Part shown: in pieces, positions 10,414-21,342 of the stretch
Position numbering within the stretch: the stretch's first letter is position 1
How the letters are laid out: each line of letters begins with the position of its first letter
Source of the DNA: Ovis canadensis
Lineage: Eukaryota > Chordata > Mammalia > Artiodactyla > Bovidae
Assembly (NCBI RefSeq): GCF_042477335.2
Contig: NC_091263.1
Span: 66,210,501-66,274,500 of the forward strand
Length of the DNA stretch: 64,000 bases
Direction of reading: 5' to 3'
The notes under the pieces: model-generated
What the model was told of the DNA's origin: nothing
What the model saw: the letters and a program-made list of their open reading frames with translations, nothing else
Databases searched by the model: none
Made by a program: the position numbers and the translations under genes

Positions 10414-11693
10414 TCAACCTCGGATTCTGTGTCCAAGCCAGACTGGCCACGGCCAGCGTATCCCGACACTCTGAAACTGTGAAACAAGAAGACACAGGCT
10501 TCTTTTGGGACTGACTCAAGATTAACCCTTGACACACCCCGCACACACACACACCTCGACCTTCCCAGGCTGCCCAAGGAGCCTTGGAACCCCAGGTCAC
10601 GTTCCAGCTGTGACCCTTGGAGCATGTGGTTGAATCTCCACACTACAGACAGAGAGGAAACTGAGGGCCACAGATGGCATGGGGCTTCCCAGGGTCATAA
10701 GCACATTCCAGCAAAGCTGGATGAGAGCAGAGGCTGAAAACCCATGACTGCAGTCAGTGTGTCACAAACTGAGCTCAGTCACAATTCCCTGGAGGTCTTG
10801 TGAAAATCCAAATGGCTGGGCCCCACCCCAGTGTCAGATTCAGGAAGTCTGAGTGGGTCCTGAGGATCTATCTCATGTCAGTTCCCAGATGGAAACCCCA
10901 GTAGAGAACCCCTGCTTTAAGCGAGGCAGCCCCAGGGCTGGAGACCTGGGGCTTAGGGAAGGAGGGGCCAGGGTAGGAGGGGCTCTCTCTGCCCTGGATG
11001 GGGCAGCAGGTCATTGGTATAAAGGATGTTCCACACACTACCTTCCCTAGAAACCCCCCAGTCCAGAAGGGGCCACTCACCTCATTGCAGTTTAGGTCAA
11101 ACTGGTCATTGGACAGGTCCAGGGTGACTGTCCCCACACACTGTTTCACCCACTGGAAGGAGAGGCTCAGATCAAACTGGATCCCCCGAGCCATAACCTC
11201 CCAGCCTCACCGCAGGGACAGGAAACCTTCCCAGAAGCCCCCTGTTCAGCTCCCTGGGAAACATTGACCCTACTCCCAGCCTCACCCCTTTCTCCTGGAA
11301 GTCACACTGCTCCACAGGCTGCTGAGTCATTCTGGGGCACAGAGTCTCCTTCACCGTGAAGCTCACAGGCTTTCGAGTGCCCAGATCTTCATCCTGGTGA
11401 TGGATTAAAGCGGGGGGGAAACTGGGTTCAGGCTCACTTTTCCTTCTCTGATCTGTCTCCCTGCCCCTCACCTAGACAGCCCCCTCCCCAACTCACATCC
11501 TTGGGAGGCGGGTCTAGCTCCAGGAGGCGGTAAAGATTAGCTTCTGAGGACTGTTCACTGAGCTGATTGACAGCACGAAGCACGGCCTCCCTGTAGCTGA
11601 GGGCCTGGCGCTGGCCGAGGGCAGCACTAGTCCCAGGAGCAGGAGCCACAGTGACCACCGCCCCAGCGAGAGGCTGGCCCTCTGGGTCTCCAT
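10414..11693 (-). pseudogene. CATHL4: Indolicidin-type cathelicidin (CATHL4 orthologue) with new Trp-rich peptide; exon 1 frameshift
   Basis: Four exons: 11497-11693, 11286-11393, 11081-11152, 10414-10476. Exon 2 ([16 protein letters not shown]...) is closest to the bovine indolicidin precursor, and exon 3 reads [17 protein letters not shown]...CNE. Cathelin cysteines 85, 96, 107 and 124 are kept. Exon 4 reads FQSV then GIRWPWPVWLGHRIRG and a stop. It is short, rich in Trp, Pro and Arg, and ends in Gly like indolicidin (ILPWKWPWWPWRR-Gly), with the elastase Val just before. Exon 1 is 197 nt: one C is missing in GCGCCCAGG at the signal-peptide cleavage site (about 11605), shifting the frame after SASA. 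The TATA box is also altered (GCAGAAAA instead of GCATAAAA at 11733-11740). I infer a recently silenced gene. All splice sites are canonical, so a sequencing error should be excluded. Confidence 0.85.
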
Positions 11694-13845
11694 GGTGCCC
11701 AGTCTGCCTCCTCCCAGCCCGAGGGACCCTCCTTTTCTGCTCAGCCTGGGCCCTGATGCAAAGGCTTAACCAGGAGTCTTCCTGACCTGCCCCATCCCTG
11801 GCCTCCTCCCAGGGTGTGAGGTGGACTTGCCTCAGCCCCTGCTGTTGCTTCACGGGATTTCTGGGCAGTGGGCAGGGAGGCCCCTGTGCAAGGTGAAGAC
11901 AGGGTCTCCCTGACAACTCCTTGGTCTCTTCTGGACACCCTGGGGAGTGTCCCCGTCAGGCTTGCTCAAAATGCTTGAGTCCTTAAGAGATCTGTCTTAC
12001 ACTTGCACACCTGAACAACAGTTTAAAGGACTTTGCATGTGTGCATGCTAAGTCACTTCAGCATGTCCAACTCTCTGTGACCCCATGGACTGTAGCCCAC
12101 CAGGCTCCTCTGTCCATGGGGTTCTCCAGGCAAGAATACTGGAGTGGGTTGCCATGCCCTTCTGCAGGGGATCTCCCACATCCAGGGATCAAACCCATAT
12201 GTCTTACATCTCCTAAACTGGCAGGCGAGTTCTTTACCACTAGCTTCACATGGGAAGCCCTTAAAGGAGTATATTCAATAATAAATCTCCTGCTCAAGGC
12301 TCTTGGCCAGCAGGCACTCAACAACTTTCACGAATGATTGACAGTATCATCATGTCTAGAGCCTAACTGCCCCCCAAGCCAGTACCAAGGCAGGCATCAA
12401 GGCCACACCATCCTGTCCTCTGGGCTCAGTTCTCAGCCAGTCAGGAGCTTGGCTCCATCTGTCCCCTCTTCTGGATTCTTCTGATTACTTTCTCAGTCAT
12501 ATATTTCCTAAGGCCAGATGCCTGGGCTGTTACCCTGGTACCTCCCCAACTATGACGAAGTGTCATCTGTATCATGACCACAGTCCTTTGTTCTCTCTCA
12601 CAGTGAAGGCAACCAAAGGATGGACAGTCCTCACCAAATAATTAGGTTAGGTTAAAGCCTTTTCTTTATGCAGCTTCTAGAGAGCATGTTCCTAGCTGTC
12701 CCCTGACCACTGTCCACCCTCCACATCATTGTCTAGGGGTCCTGCAAACCACTGATTTGACCATTTCACCTGCCGCCTTGAGTCAAGGGCAACAAGGTTT
12801 GGAGCTTGATGCTCGGCGTTGTCCTCTCCCTCCTGCCTGCAGGCCTCGGGTGTCAGGCTCCCCTGTACATCCCAAACACTCAGGCACCTCAGAGCCACCT
12901 GCTCGTCTCCCATCTCTGCCCCTGATCCCTCTGCTTGCCCTGAACTTCCCCTTAGGAAGCCTTCACTGATGTCCACGGAGATTCAGCACCTCCTCATCTT
13001 GGGTCCCGCAGCCTTCAGGAAGTCTCTTCCAATTTGACCTCAAGTGAATTCCTGTCCCATGCCCTGGTAGGGACACCACGCTGTGGTGGCCAGTGTGTGG
13101 GGTTTTGAGAACACAGCTGGCTGAAAGGATAATGGACCAAAGCAATAGACGGGTCACAAGCCAAGAAGGAAATTCTTGTACAAGTTTCAGGAGGAATTAT
13201 CATGTAGTTGTGACTTCTGGGGTTGTTTTGGTCTCAGTTTTCCTATGGGACCCTTGGGGACTTGGCCAGGCCCCCTCGGAAGGTGGCAGGTGGATGGATA
13301 GTGCTGGTTACACATCAGCCTTGGAGAAGGAAGGAGAGGTGGGCCTCTGTGAAACCTGGTTTCACAGTCCAGGTATTGCCCAGTGGCCTATTGGTCAAAC
13401 TATATCCTTTTCCCAACTCAAATGAGGAAAAGGAGATGGTCACAGTAGAAAAGAATTGGCAACACACATGATTACTGGCTACTAGGTAAGCCTGAAACCT
13501 TCCCTGTGCCTTCTTTCCTCAGAAACTTTATATTTGCTCATACTTCAGACTGAAGTCCCCTCTCCCATCTTTGCACACCCTCAGGATCTCAGGGTGAGCC
13601 TCCTGGGAGACCACAACATTTGAGCAGGAAGTGAGCTGAGCTCATCCAGACATCCACTTCCGGGAGGATGGAGGAGGACAGAGCCCTTCACACGAGGCCC
13701 ACACACTCCTCCCTCTTCCTGGGTGCCTCTGTGTTCCCTCCCCACGGACTGGCTTGTGCTAGCGGAGGTCTTCCATCTGCCCATGGGTGCACTGGGAAGG
13801 TAGAAACAGCCCTTCCAGCAGCTCCTCCCAGGTTTTGACGAGTGT
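11694..13845. repeat. Shared 5' flank of unit 3
   Basis: Upstream flank homologous to that of the other units, interrupted by a Bov-tA SINE (12031-12260). The conserved distal block lies at about 13290-13480. No gene. Confidence 0.65.
12031..12260 (-). mobile_element. Bov-tA SINE, with target-site duplication
   Basis: Sequence reads gtccaactctctgtgacccc, actgtagcccaccaggctcc, tctccaggcaagaatactgg and ends cacatgggaagccc, the complement of a tRNA-derived ruminant Bov-tA element. Flanked by ttaaagga at 12023-12030 and 12261-12268. Confidence 0.85.
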
Positions 13846-14040
13846 GTGCTTTTGGAAGTAAAGACAGATGCTACTCAGTTTTATCACCAACAGTGGACTC
13901 CAGCTGTGTGTTCAGGTACCAAGTCTCCTACCTGCAGTTCTCACTGCCTCAGCCGCACAGACAGGATGGGGCAGCACAAGCATGGGAGGCGTCAATACTC
14001 TGGCAGGAACATCTACTGGTTTGAAGCTACCACGAGCTTA

Positions 14041-14356
14041 AAAGGAAAGTGAAAGTCATTCAGTTCATGCCTGACTCTTTGCAACGCTATGGACTGTACA
14101 GTCCATGGAATTCTCCAGGCAAGAATACTGGAGTGGGTGGCCTTTCCCTTCTTCAAGGGATCTTCCCAACCCAGGGATTGAACCCAGATCAACCACATTG
14201 CAGGTGGATTCTTTACCAGCTGAGCCACAAGAGAAGCCGAAGAATACTGCAGCGAGTAACATATCCCTTCTCCAGAGGATCTTCCCGACCCAGGAATCGA
14301 ACTGGGATCTCCTGTATTGCGGGAAGATTCTCTACCAGTTGAGCTTCCAGGGAAGC
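14041..14356 (-). mobile_element. Bov-tA SINE, dimeric
   Basis: Two tRNA-derived modules in tandem (tctttaccagctgagccaca near 14210; ctctaccagttgagcttcca near 14330) after the Bov-A type arm. Flanked by accacgagctta (14029-14040) and accaagagctta (about 14358-14369), an imperfect target-site duplication. Confidence 0.8.
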
Positions 14357-14507
14357 CACCAAGAGCTTAACAAACAGCTAAAAAAAATCCTGACCATTGA
14401 ACAATTGGCTCTGGCAAGCCTGTATCCCTGATACAAACAAAACAGAGCCCTCAGTTTCCCGATAGGCTTTCCTCCCATGGTGAGGAGTGATGTAGAGTGA
14501 GACACAT

Positions 14508-16248
14508 CAGTTCAGTCAGTTCAGTTGCTCAGTCATGTCCAACTCTTTGCAACCCCATGGACTGCAGCAAGCCAGGCTTTTCTGTCCATCAACAACTCCT
14601 GAAGCTTGCTCAAACTCATGTTCATTGAGTCGGTGATGCCATCCAACCATATCATCCTCTGTCGTCCCCTTCTCCTCCTGCCATCTTTCCCAGCATCAGG
14701 GTCTTTTCAAATGAGTCAGTGCATCGTGTCAGGTGGCCAAAGTATTTGAGCTTCAGCTTCAGCATCAGTCCTTCCAATGAATATACAGGAGTGATTTTCT
14801 TTAGGATAGACTGGTTGGATCTCCTTGCAGTCCAAGGGACTCTCAAGAGGCTTCTTCAACACCACAATTCAAAAGCATCAATTCTTTGGGGCTCAGATTT
14901 CTTTTATGGTCCAATCTCAAATTCATACATAGCTACTGGAAAAAGCATAGCTTTGACTAGATGGACCTTCGTCCGCAAAGTAATGTCTCTGCTTTTTAAT
15001 ATGCTGCCTAGGTCTGTCACAGCATCTCTTCCAACGAGCAAACATCTTTTAATTTCATGGCTGCAGTCACCATATGCAGTGATTTTGGAGCCCAAGAAAA
15101 TAAAGTCTGTCACCATTTCCGTTATTTCCCAAATTATTTGCCAGGAAGTGACAGGACTGGATGCAGTGATCTCAGTTTTTTAAATGTTGAGTTTTAAACC
15201 AGCTTTTTCACTCTCCTCTTTCACTTTCATCAAGAGGCTCTTCAGTTCTGCTTCATTTTCTGCCATAAGGGCAGTGCCATCTGCATATCTGAGGTTATTG
15301 ATATTTTTCCCAGCAATCTTGATTCCAGACTGTGCTTCATCCAGCATTGAATCCAGCATTTCTCATGATGTACTCTGCATATAAGTTAAATAAGCAGGGT
15401 GACAATATACATCCTTGAAGCATTCCTTTCCCAATTTGGAACTAGTCCATCATTCCATGTCTGGCTCTAACTGTTGCTTCTTGACCTGCATACAGATTTC
15501 TCAGAAGGCAGGTAAGGTGGTCTGGTATTCCCATCTCTTTCAGAATTTTCCAGTTTGTTGTGGTCCACACAGTCAAAGGCTTTGGCGTAATCACTAAAGC
15601 AGAAGTAAATGTTTTTCTGGAACTCTCCTGCTTTTTCTATGATCCAACTGATGTTGACAATTTGATCTCTGGTTCCTCTGACTTTTCTTAATCCAGCTTG
15701 AACATCTGAAAGTTCTCGGTTCACATACTGTTGAAGCCTCACTTGGAGAATTTTGAACATTACTTTACTAGCGTGTGAGATGAGTGCAATTGTGTGGTAG
15801 GTTGAACATTCTTTGGCATTGCCTTTCTTTGGGGTTGGAATGAAAACTGACCTTTTCCAGTCCTGAGGCCACTCCTAAGTTTTCCAAATTTGCTGGCATA
15901 TTGAGTGCAGCATTTTAACAGCATCATCTTTTAGGATTTGAAACAGCTCGACTGGAATTCTATCACCCTCACAACCTTTGTTCGAAGGCCCTAAGGCCCA
16001 CTTGACTTCACATTCCAAGATGTCTGGCTCTAGGTGAGTGATCACACCTTCCTGATTATCTGGGTCATGAAGATCTTTTTTGTACAGTTCTTCTGTGTAT
16101 TCTTGCCACCTCTTCTTAATATCTTCTGCTTGTTAGATCCATACCATTTCTGTCCTTTATGGAGCCCATCTTTGCATGAAGTGTTCCCTTGGTATCTCTA
16201 ATTTTCTCGAAGAGATCTCTAGTCTTTCCCATTCTATTGTTTTCCTCT
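14508..16248 (-). mobile_element. BovB (RTE-type) LINE, 5'-truncated, about 1.7 kb
   Basis: Starts at the 3' end of the element (cagttcagtcagttcag) and runs on the minus strand. It retains reverse-transcriptase fragments, including an FDCVDHNKL-type segment near 15560 and MVTDFIFLGSKIT near 15115. The frame is broken several times. Inserted in the shared 3' flank; the other units read directly from gagacgcatga to cctctaacctgcc. No clear target-site duplication, so a small target deletion is possible. Confidence 0.85.
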
Positions 16249-17098
16249 AACCTTCCTGATTCAGCCCCACCTGCTCACCAAGAGGAGACAAGCCTCACAG
16301 GTAGCAGAGTACATGCTCTGTGAGATCCTGCCCTCTGTCCCTCTCAGAGAAAAGAATCTGTGTCTTGGTTCAGGTGGACCCAGAAGCAGACCTAAGACAA
16401 GCAATTAGCAGAAGTAGTTTGTTTGGGAGGCAATTCCAGAAAGCTTTGTAGGGATGTAGAGACATGAGACAAGGCAGGACCTGAGTCAGAAGAGTATGTT
16501 CAATGAAGAGGTCACTGAAGTGCATGGCTGAGACTAAAGCCAGCTGGGGACCTCAGACAGAGGTGTAACACATCTGGGAGTGGGACACCCAAGGAGGGAG
16601 AAAGAGGAGATGCTTTTCCATCAAGTTCCCCCAATGGTTAGTTGAAGCTGCTCCCTGGATTCAAACTCTCCAGGGCTACCATCTGCTCCAGAGCAAAGGT
16701 CAGCTAGAAAATGGGGAGTGCGCAGGACATGAGCAGTGTCTGAACACTGAAGCAAACAGTGATGTGATCTATGTGTCACTCACAGAGACGCAGTTCAGTT
16801 TCAGGGCTGAGCCTGCAGGTGCAATGCCCAGAACAGTCTCTGTGAGTGTTTAACAAGGTGGGAAGCCTGACCCCTCGTGGACTGTCACCTCCGTGCGAGC
16901 AGGAGCAGCATTTGCACCAGCACTACACACACAGTAGGTGTCCGTACGTCCTACTGGGTGTTGGACGAGGAGGGCAGAGGCAGGTGAAGGGCTCGGGAGG
17001 GACCCGAGGGTGAGGACGCTGTCCTGGAGCTCCTGGGGCTGCTGCCTCCCCCCGTGCCCTCCTGGAAGGAACAGGGGCCTCACACTTCTCTGTGTTCA

Positions 17099-17199
17099 CA
17101 GATACATACACACACACATAGACAAACATGCAAACACACAGAAACATAGACACACACATACATAGACACACACACACACAGAGGCACACACACACAGTA
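17099..17199. repeat. (CA)n microsatellite, unit 4
   Basis: Longest CA-type run in the window, with ata and gaca interruptions. Confidence 0.85.
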
Positions 17200-17289
17200 G
17201 CCCTCTAAGAGTTAAGGACTCAGTCTCAATAAATGGGAAGAGGCGAGAAAGTAGAAATTGAATCCTGGAGGAAGTTGTTTTCACAAGAA

Positions 17290-17295
17290 TTTATT
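17290..17295 (-). promoter_or_regulatory. Poly(A) signal AATAAA of Bac6 gene
   Basis: AATAAA on the minus strand about 218 nt past the Bac6 stop at 17513-17515. Confidence 0.65.
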
Positions 17296-17512
17296 TTTCA
17301 CCATCCAGAAGTCTAAGCCAAAACAAATCAGACCCTTACGACTCTTCTGTGGACTCAGGATTCACCAAAATTCTTTAATGGGTGTGATGGCAGCCAATCC
17401 TTCACCATTTTCAAGGAAACCTTGAAATGAGAGATGTCAGCAGGAATGGACGTAGACTTGGCATTGGTCTTGGCCACAGCGCTAAACTCGACCTGGGCCT
17501 TCACAATGATTA

Positions 17513-19509
17513 TCACAGTGGTTTTGGCCATGGCCTTAGCCCTGGCCTTGGCAGTGGTAATGGCAATGGCTTTGGCCACGGTCTTGGCCCTGGCCTTGGC
17601 AGTGGCAATGGCAATGGCTTTGGCCATGGTCTTGGCCCTGGCCTTGGCAGTGGCAATGGCAATGGCTTTGGCCATGGCCTTTCGCTTGGGAAATGTTGAT
17701 GCCGGGGACGAAGTCTCCTGACACTCTGAAACTGTAAACCATGACAAAACAGATTTGTTGTGGGACGGGGCAAGGGTCAAGACAACATCCCTCACTTCAC
17801 ACCTGAACAGCCCTGTAACTGGGACACCACAAGTGTTGGGCCCGGTTCACCCTCTGGCTGTTATCTTTGAAGCATGTGATTGAATCCCTATGTACAGAGA
17901 CTTGTGGAGAAACTGAGGTCCACAGACAACATGAGGTTTCGCAGGGCCACAAGCCCATCCTAGCAAAGCTGGATTAGAGCAGGGGATGAAACATCATTAC
18001 TTACTTGAGTCAGTGCCTCTCAACCCAATGCCTCTCAGCCCAGTCAGAATTCCCTAAAGGCCTTGTGAAAGTACAATGGCTGGACCCCACCCCAGAGTCT
18101 GATTCATTCTGAGAGCTCAGTGGGACCTGAGACCTGTCTCATGTCAGTTCCCGGTGGGGACCACATTACAGAAACACTGCTCTAAAGGACAGAGCCAGGG
18201 CTGGAGACCTGGGGCTCGGGGGAGGGAGGGGCCTGGGTAGGAGGGCCTTTCTCTGCCCTGGATGGGGCACCGGGTCATAGGTCCAAAGCATGCTCCACAG
18301 CCCACTTGTTAGCATCTGCACAACACAGAAAGGGCCACTCACCTCATTACAGTTTAGACCAAACTGGTCATCAGACCGGTCCAGGCTGAGTGTCCCCACA
18401 CACTGTTTCACCAGCTGCAAGGGGAGCTCAAGGTCAAACTGGAACCCTCGGGCCATAACTTCCCTGGCTCACCTCATCCCCTAGATGCTGGAAACCTTCC
18501 CGAAGTTCCCTGTTCAGCTCAATGCTTCCCTGAGAAGCATTGATCCCAGCCCTCATTCCCTGCCCCCAGGCTCACCCCATTCTCCTTGAAGTCACACTGC
18601 TCTGCAGGCTGCTGGCTCAGCCTGGGGCACAGGGTCTCCTTCACCATGAAGCTCATTGGCTTTCAAGCTCCCCGGTCCTCCACCTGGTCAACGATCAATG
18701 TGGGGAGACTGGGCTTGGATCATGTTTCCTTCTCTCATCTGTCTCCCTGCCTCCCACCCGGACAGCAGCCTCTCCAGCCCGCAGTGTGTCCGGCCCTGGG
18801 CTTGGTGCTAGAGGCACAGGGGAGGGCACGGAGCCCTTGCCCGGCCTCATGGGCACTCAGAGAGCAGGAGCGGCCCTCACAGCAGCACTGCTGGCAGCGC
18901 CTCCCCTCAGAGGGACCCACGGAGGTCAGGGCCGCCTGCAGGAAGAGCCCTTGTCACTGGAGCCTCCAGGCTGACGGAGGCCCTCCTGGCAGGGAGACAC
19001 TGAGGTGCAGGGGGGACATTAGCAGGGAAGTCACCTCACAGAGCCTGTGACCCCTCCATCCCTGGAGCTCCCAGAAGTCCAGAGAGCCTGAGCCAGGTGT
19101 GCAGGGCACCTGATCCCACAGCAGAGAGGCTAAGGCAGGAAGCCTGGTGCTGGGAGGGGCCCCAGGTCTGGGAAGGTTTCCTGGAAGAGATGGGAGCCCA
19201 CCTAGAGGGAAAAGTGCCTTCCTGACAGGAGGACCAGCCTGAGCGAGGGGGCAACAGTGTGGCCAAGGCAGGCGGGAAAAGGGCCCGTCCCCAGCCCCCT
19301 CCCCAACTCACATCCTTGGGAGGCGGGTCTAGCTCCAGGAGGCGGTAGAGATTAACTTCTGAGGACTTCTCATTGAGCTGACCCACAGCACGAAGCATGG
19401 CCTCCCTATAGCTGGGGGCCTCGGAGCAGGCCGAGGGCAGCAATAGTCCCAGCAGCAGTAGCCACAATGAATACTGTCTCAGGCAGAGGCTGGCCCTCTG
19501 GGTCTCCAT
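17513..19509 (-). pseudogene. BAC6: Bac6-type proline-rich cathelicidin, nonsense codon in exon 2
   Basis: Exon 1 19312-19509, exon 2 18576-18683, exon 3 18343-18414, exon 4 17513-17731. Exon 1 (signal [14 protein letters not shown], then [12 protein letters not shown]) and exon 3 ([17 protein letters not shown]...CNE) are open. Exon 4 gives FQSV then a 68-residue peptide starting [13 protein letters not shown]. This is followed by three copies of the 16-residue unit [16 protein letters not shown] (last ending GL) and RPWPKPL. This is sheep Bac6, related to bovine Bac4, with one 16-residue unit more than the about 52-residue Bac6 I remember. In exon 2 codon 73 is TGA (18663-18665) where the sister genes have CGA (Arg), a CpG-type C-to-T change, which would truncate the protein inside cathelin. 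Otherwise splice sites, TATA box and poly(A) signal are normal, so this may be a null allele or a very young pseudogene. Confidence 0.87.
17532..17692 (-). repeat. 48-bp minisatellite encoding the 16-residue Bac6 units
   Basis: Plus strand shows ggccttggcagtggcaatgg and related blocks in about three tandem copies within exon 4. Codon units encode [16 protein letters not shown]. Confidence 0.8.
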
Positions 19510-19546
19510 GGTCCCCAGTCAGCCTCCTCATAGCCCAAGGAACATC

Positions 19547-19554
19547 TTTTATGC
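19547..19554 (-). promoter_or_regulatory. TATA box of Bac6 gene
   Basis: GCATAAAA on the minus strand, 38 nt upstream of the ATG. Confidence 0.65.
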
Positions 19555-20956
19555 CCAGTCTGGACCTGAAACAAAGGAAAAACCAGGAGTCTTTCTGACC
19601 CGCCCCATCCTTGCCCTCTTCCCAGGGTGTGAGCTGGTCTTGCCACAGTCCTTGCTGTTGCCTCATGGGTTTTCTGGGCAGTGGGCAGGGAGGCCCCTGT
19701 GCAAGGTGAGAAAATGGTTTCTCCATCTCTCTTAATACCTTGGCCTCTCTGGGGCACATGGGAAGTGTCACAGTAAGGCTTGCTCAGGTGGGTTGTGCCC
19801 TCCAAGAGGGAAGGAGTACACAGTGTCTACATCCCCTCTGACCTCCCTCCACTCCTGCCCAGCTCCTCCCCCTGTATCCTTTCATCTCAGTGAAGCCACA
19901 AGCCCCACAGTTTAACGTCTTTGTGTTCCAGGCTCTTCCCTAACTACTGTCCACCCTCCACCCCGTCATCTAGGGCTCCTGCCAGCCACTCATGTGGCCA
20001 CCGACCAGCTGCCTTGAGGCAGGGGCACCATGGTCTGGATATTGATCCTCATCATTGTCCACAGCCCTGCCCTGAGGTTCTCAGGTGTCACGGTGCCCCA
20101 TCCACCCCAACCACAAGCAACCTCAAGCCTCCTGCCCTCCTCCCATCTCTGCACCTGATACATCTGTTTGACCCATCTTCCAACTTGAGAAGCCTTCCCT
20201 GACCTGCAACCACACAAGGAAACTTCTCTTGGCTCACAGAGATTTCAGGACATCCCTTCTGATTTGACCTCAGTGACTCCCTGCTCAGTGCTCTGGTTGA
20301 ACACTGGTGGGGATGGGGGAGCGGGGCCCACTGGGAGGACAAGAAAGAACAGCTGGGAAAAAGAATGTGCCCAAGGGACAGAGGAGTCCTGAGACCATGA
20401 AGCCCATTCGAATCCATCACCAGCAGGGAAGGACCATGTGCCCGTGAGGTGGCTCGTGGACTCAGTTGCCCTGGGGGACCCTTGGGGGCTTGGCCAGACT
20501 GCCTTAGAAGGTGGCAGCCTGGATGGATGGTGCTGGTTGCCCACTCAGTCTTGGAGAAGGAAAGAAAGCTGGGCTTTGTGAAACCTGGTTACACAGCCCA
20601 GATATTGCCCCAGAGGCACCTTGGTCAAGCTGTATCCTTCTCCCAAATCAAAGGAGGAAAGGGAGATGATTGCAATAGAAACTAACTAGCAATACACATG
20701 GTTACTGGATGGCTGATAACCCTGACACCCACCCTATGCTTTCCTGCCTCTGAGCCTTTGCCTTTGCTCAGACTTCAGACTGAAGTCCCCTCGTCCATCC
20801 TCTCTGGATGTGGTGTCGTGTCCTCTGCCAGGTTCAGGCTGTGCCTCCTATGATGCCAAGTGTGAGCCTTCCATGCCTCCAGGATCCTGCTTTAGTCTTC
20901 ACAGCCTGCCAGAACAGAGCTCTTCTCAGGAAAGGCACCACGCCCTTGTCCCCAGC

Positions 20957-21342
20957 CAGTTCAGTTGAGTTCAGTCCCTCAGTTGTGTCCGACTCTTTTT
21001 GACCCCATAATCGCAGCACGCCAGGCCTCCCTGTCCATCACCAACTCCCGGAGTTCACTCAGACTCATGTCCAACAAGTCAGGGATGGCATCCAGCCATC
21101 TCATCCTTGGTCATCCCCTTCTCCTCCTGCCCCCAATCCCTCCCAGCATCAGAGTCTTTCCCAATGAGTCAACTCTTCACATGAAGTAGCCAGAGTACTG
21201 GAGTTTCAGCTTTAGCATCATTCCTTCCAAAGAAATCCCAGGGCTGATCTCCTTCAGAATGGACTGGTCGGATCTCCTTGCAGTCCAAGGGACTCTCAAG
21301 AGTCTTCTCCAACACCACAGTTCAAAAGCATCAATTCTTCCA
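20957..21342 (-). mobile_element. BovB LINE 3' fragment
   Basis: Reads cagttcagttgagttcag...gtgtccgactctttttgacc...ccttgcagtccaagggactc, the complement of the BovB 3' end. Absent from the same place in units 5 and 6 (about 30023 and 38405), so it inserted here after those copies separated or was lost from them by conversion. Confidence 0.85.

Larger units (their letters stand above)
13846..17289. repeat. Shared 3' flank of unit 4, split by a SINE and a BovB LINE
   Basis: Common downstream flank, starting about 13860 (gtggactccagctgtgtg) and resuming after the insertions at 16262 (gccccacctgctcaccaaga). No gene apart from mobile-element remnants. Confidence 0.65.

Noticed and set aside
12023-12268. 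Possible short gene with MHAKSLQHVQLSVTPWTVAH
   Set aside because: This is the translated Bov-tA SINE; the same protein text appears at other SINE copies.
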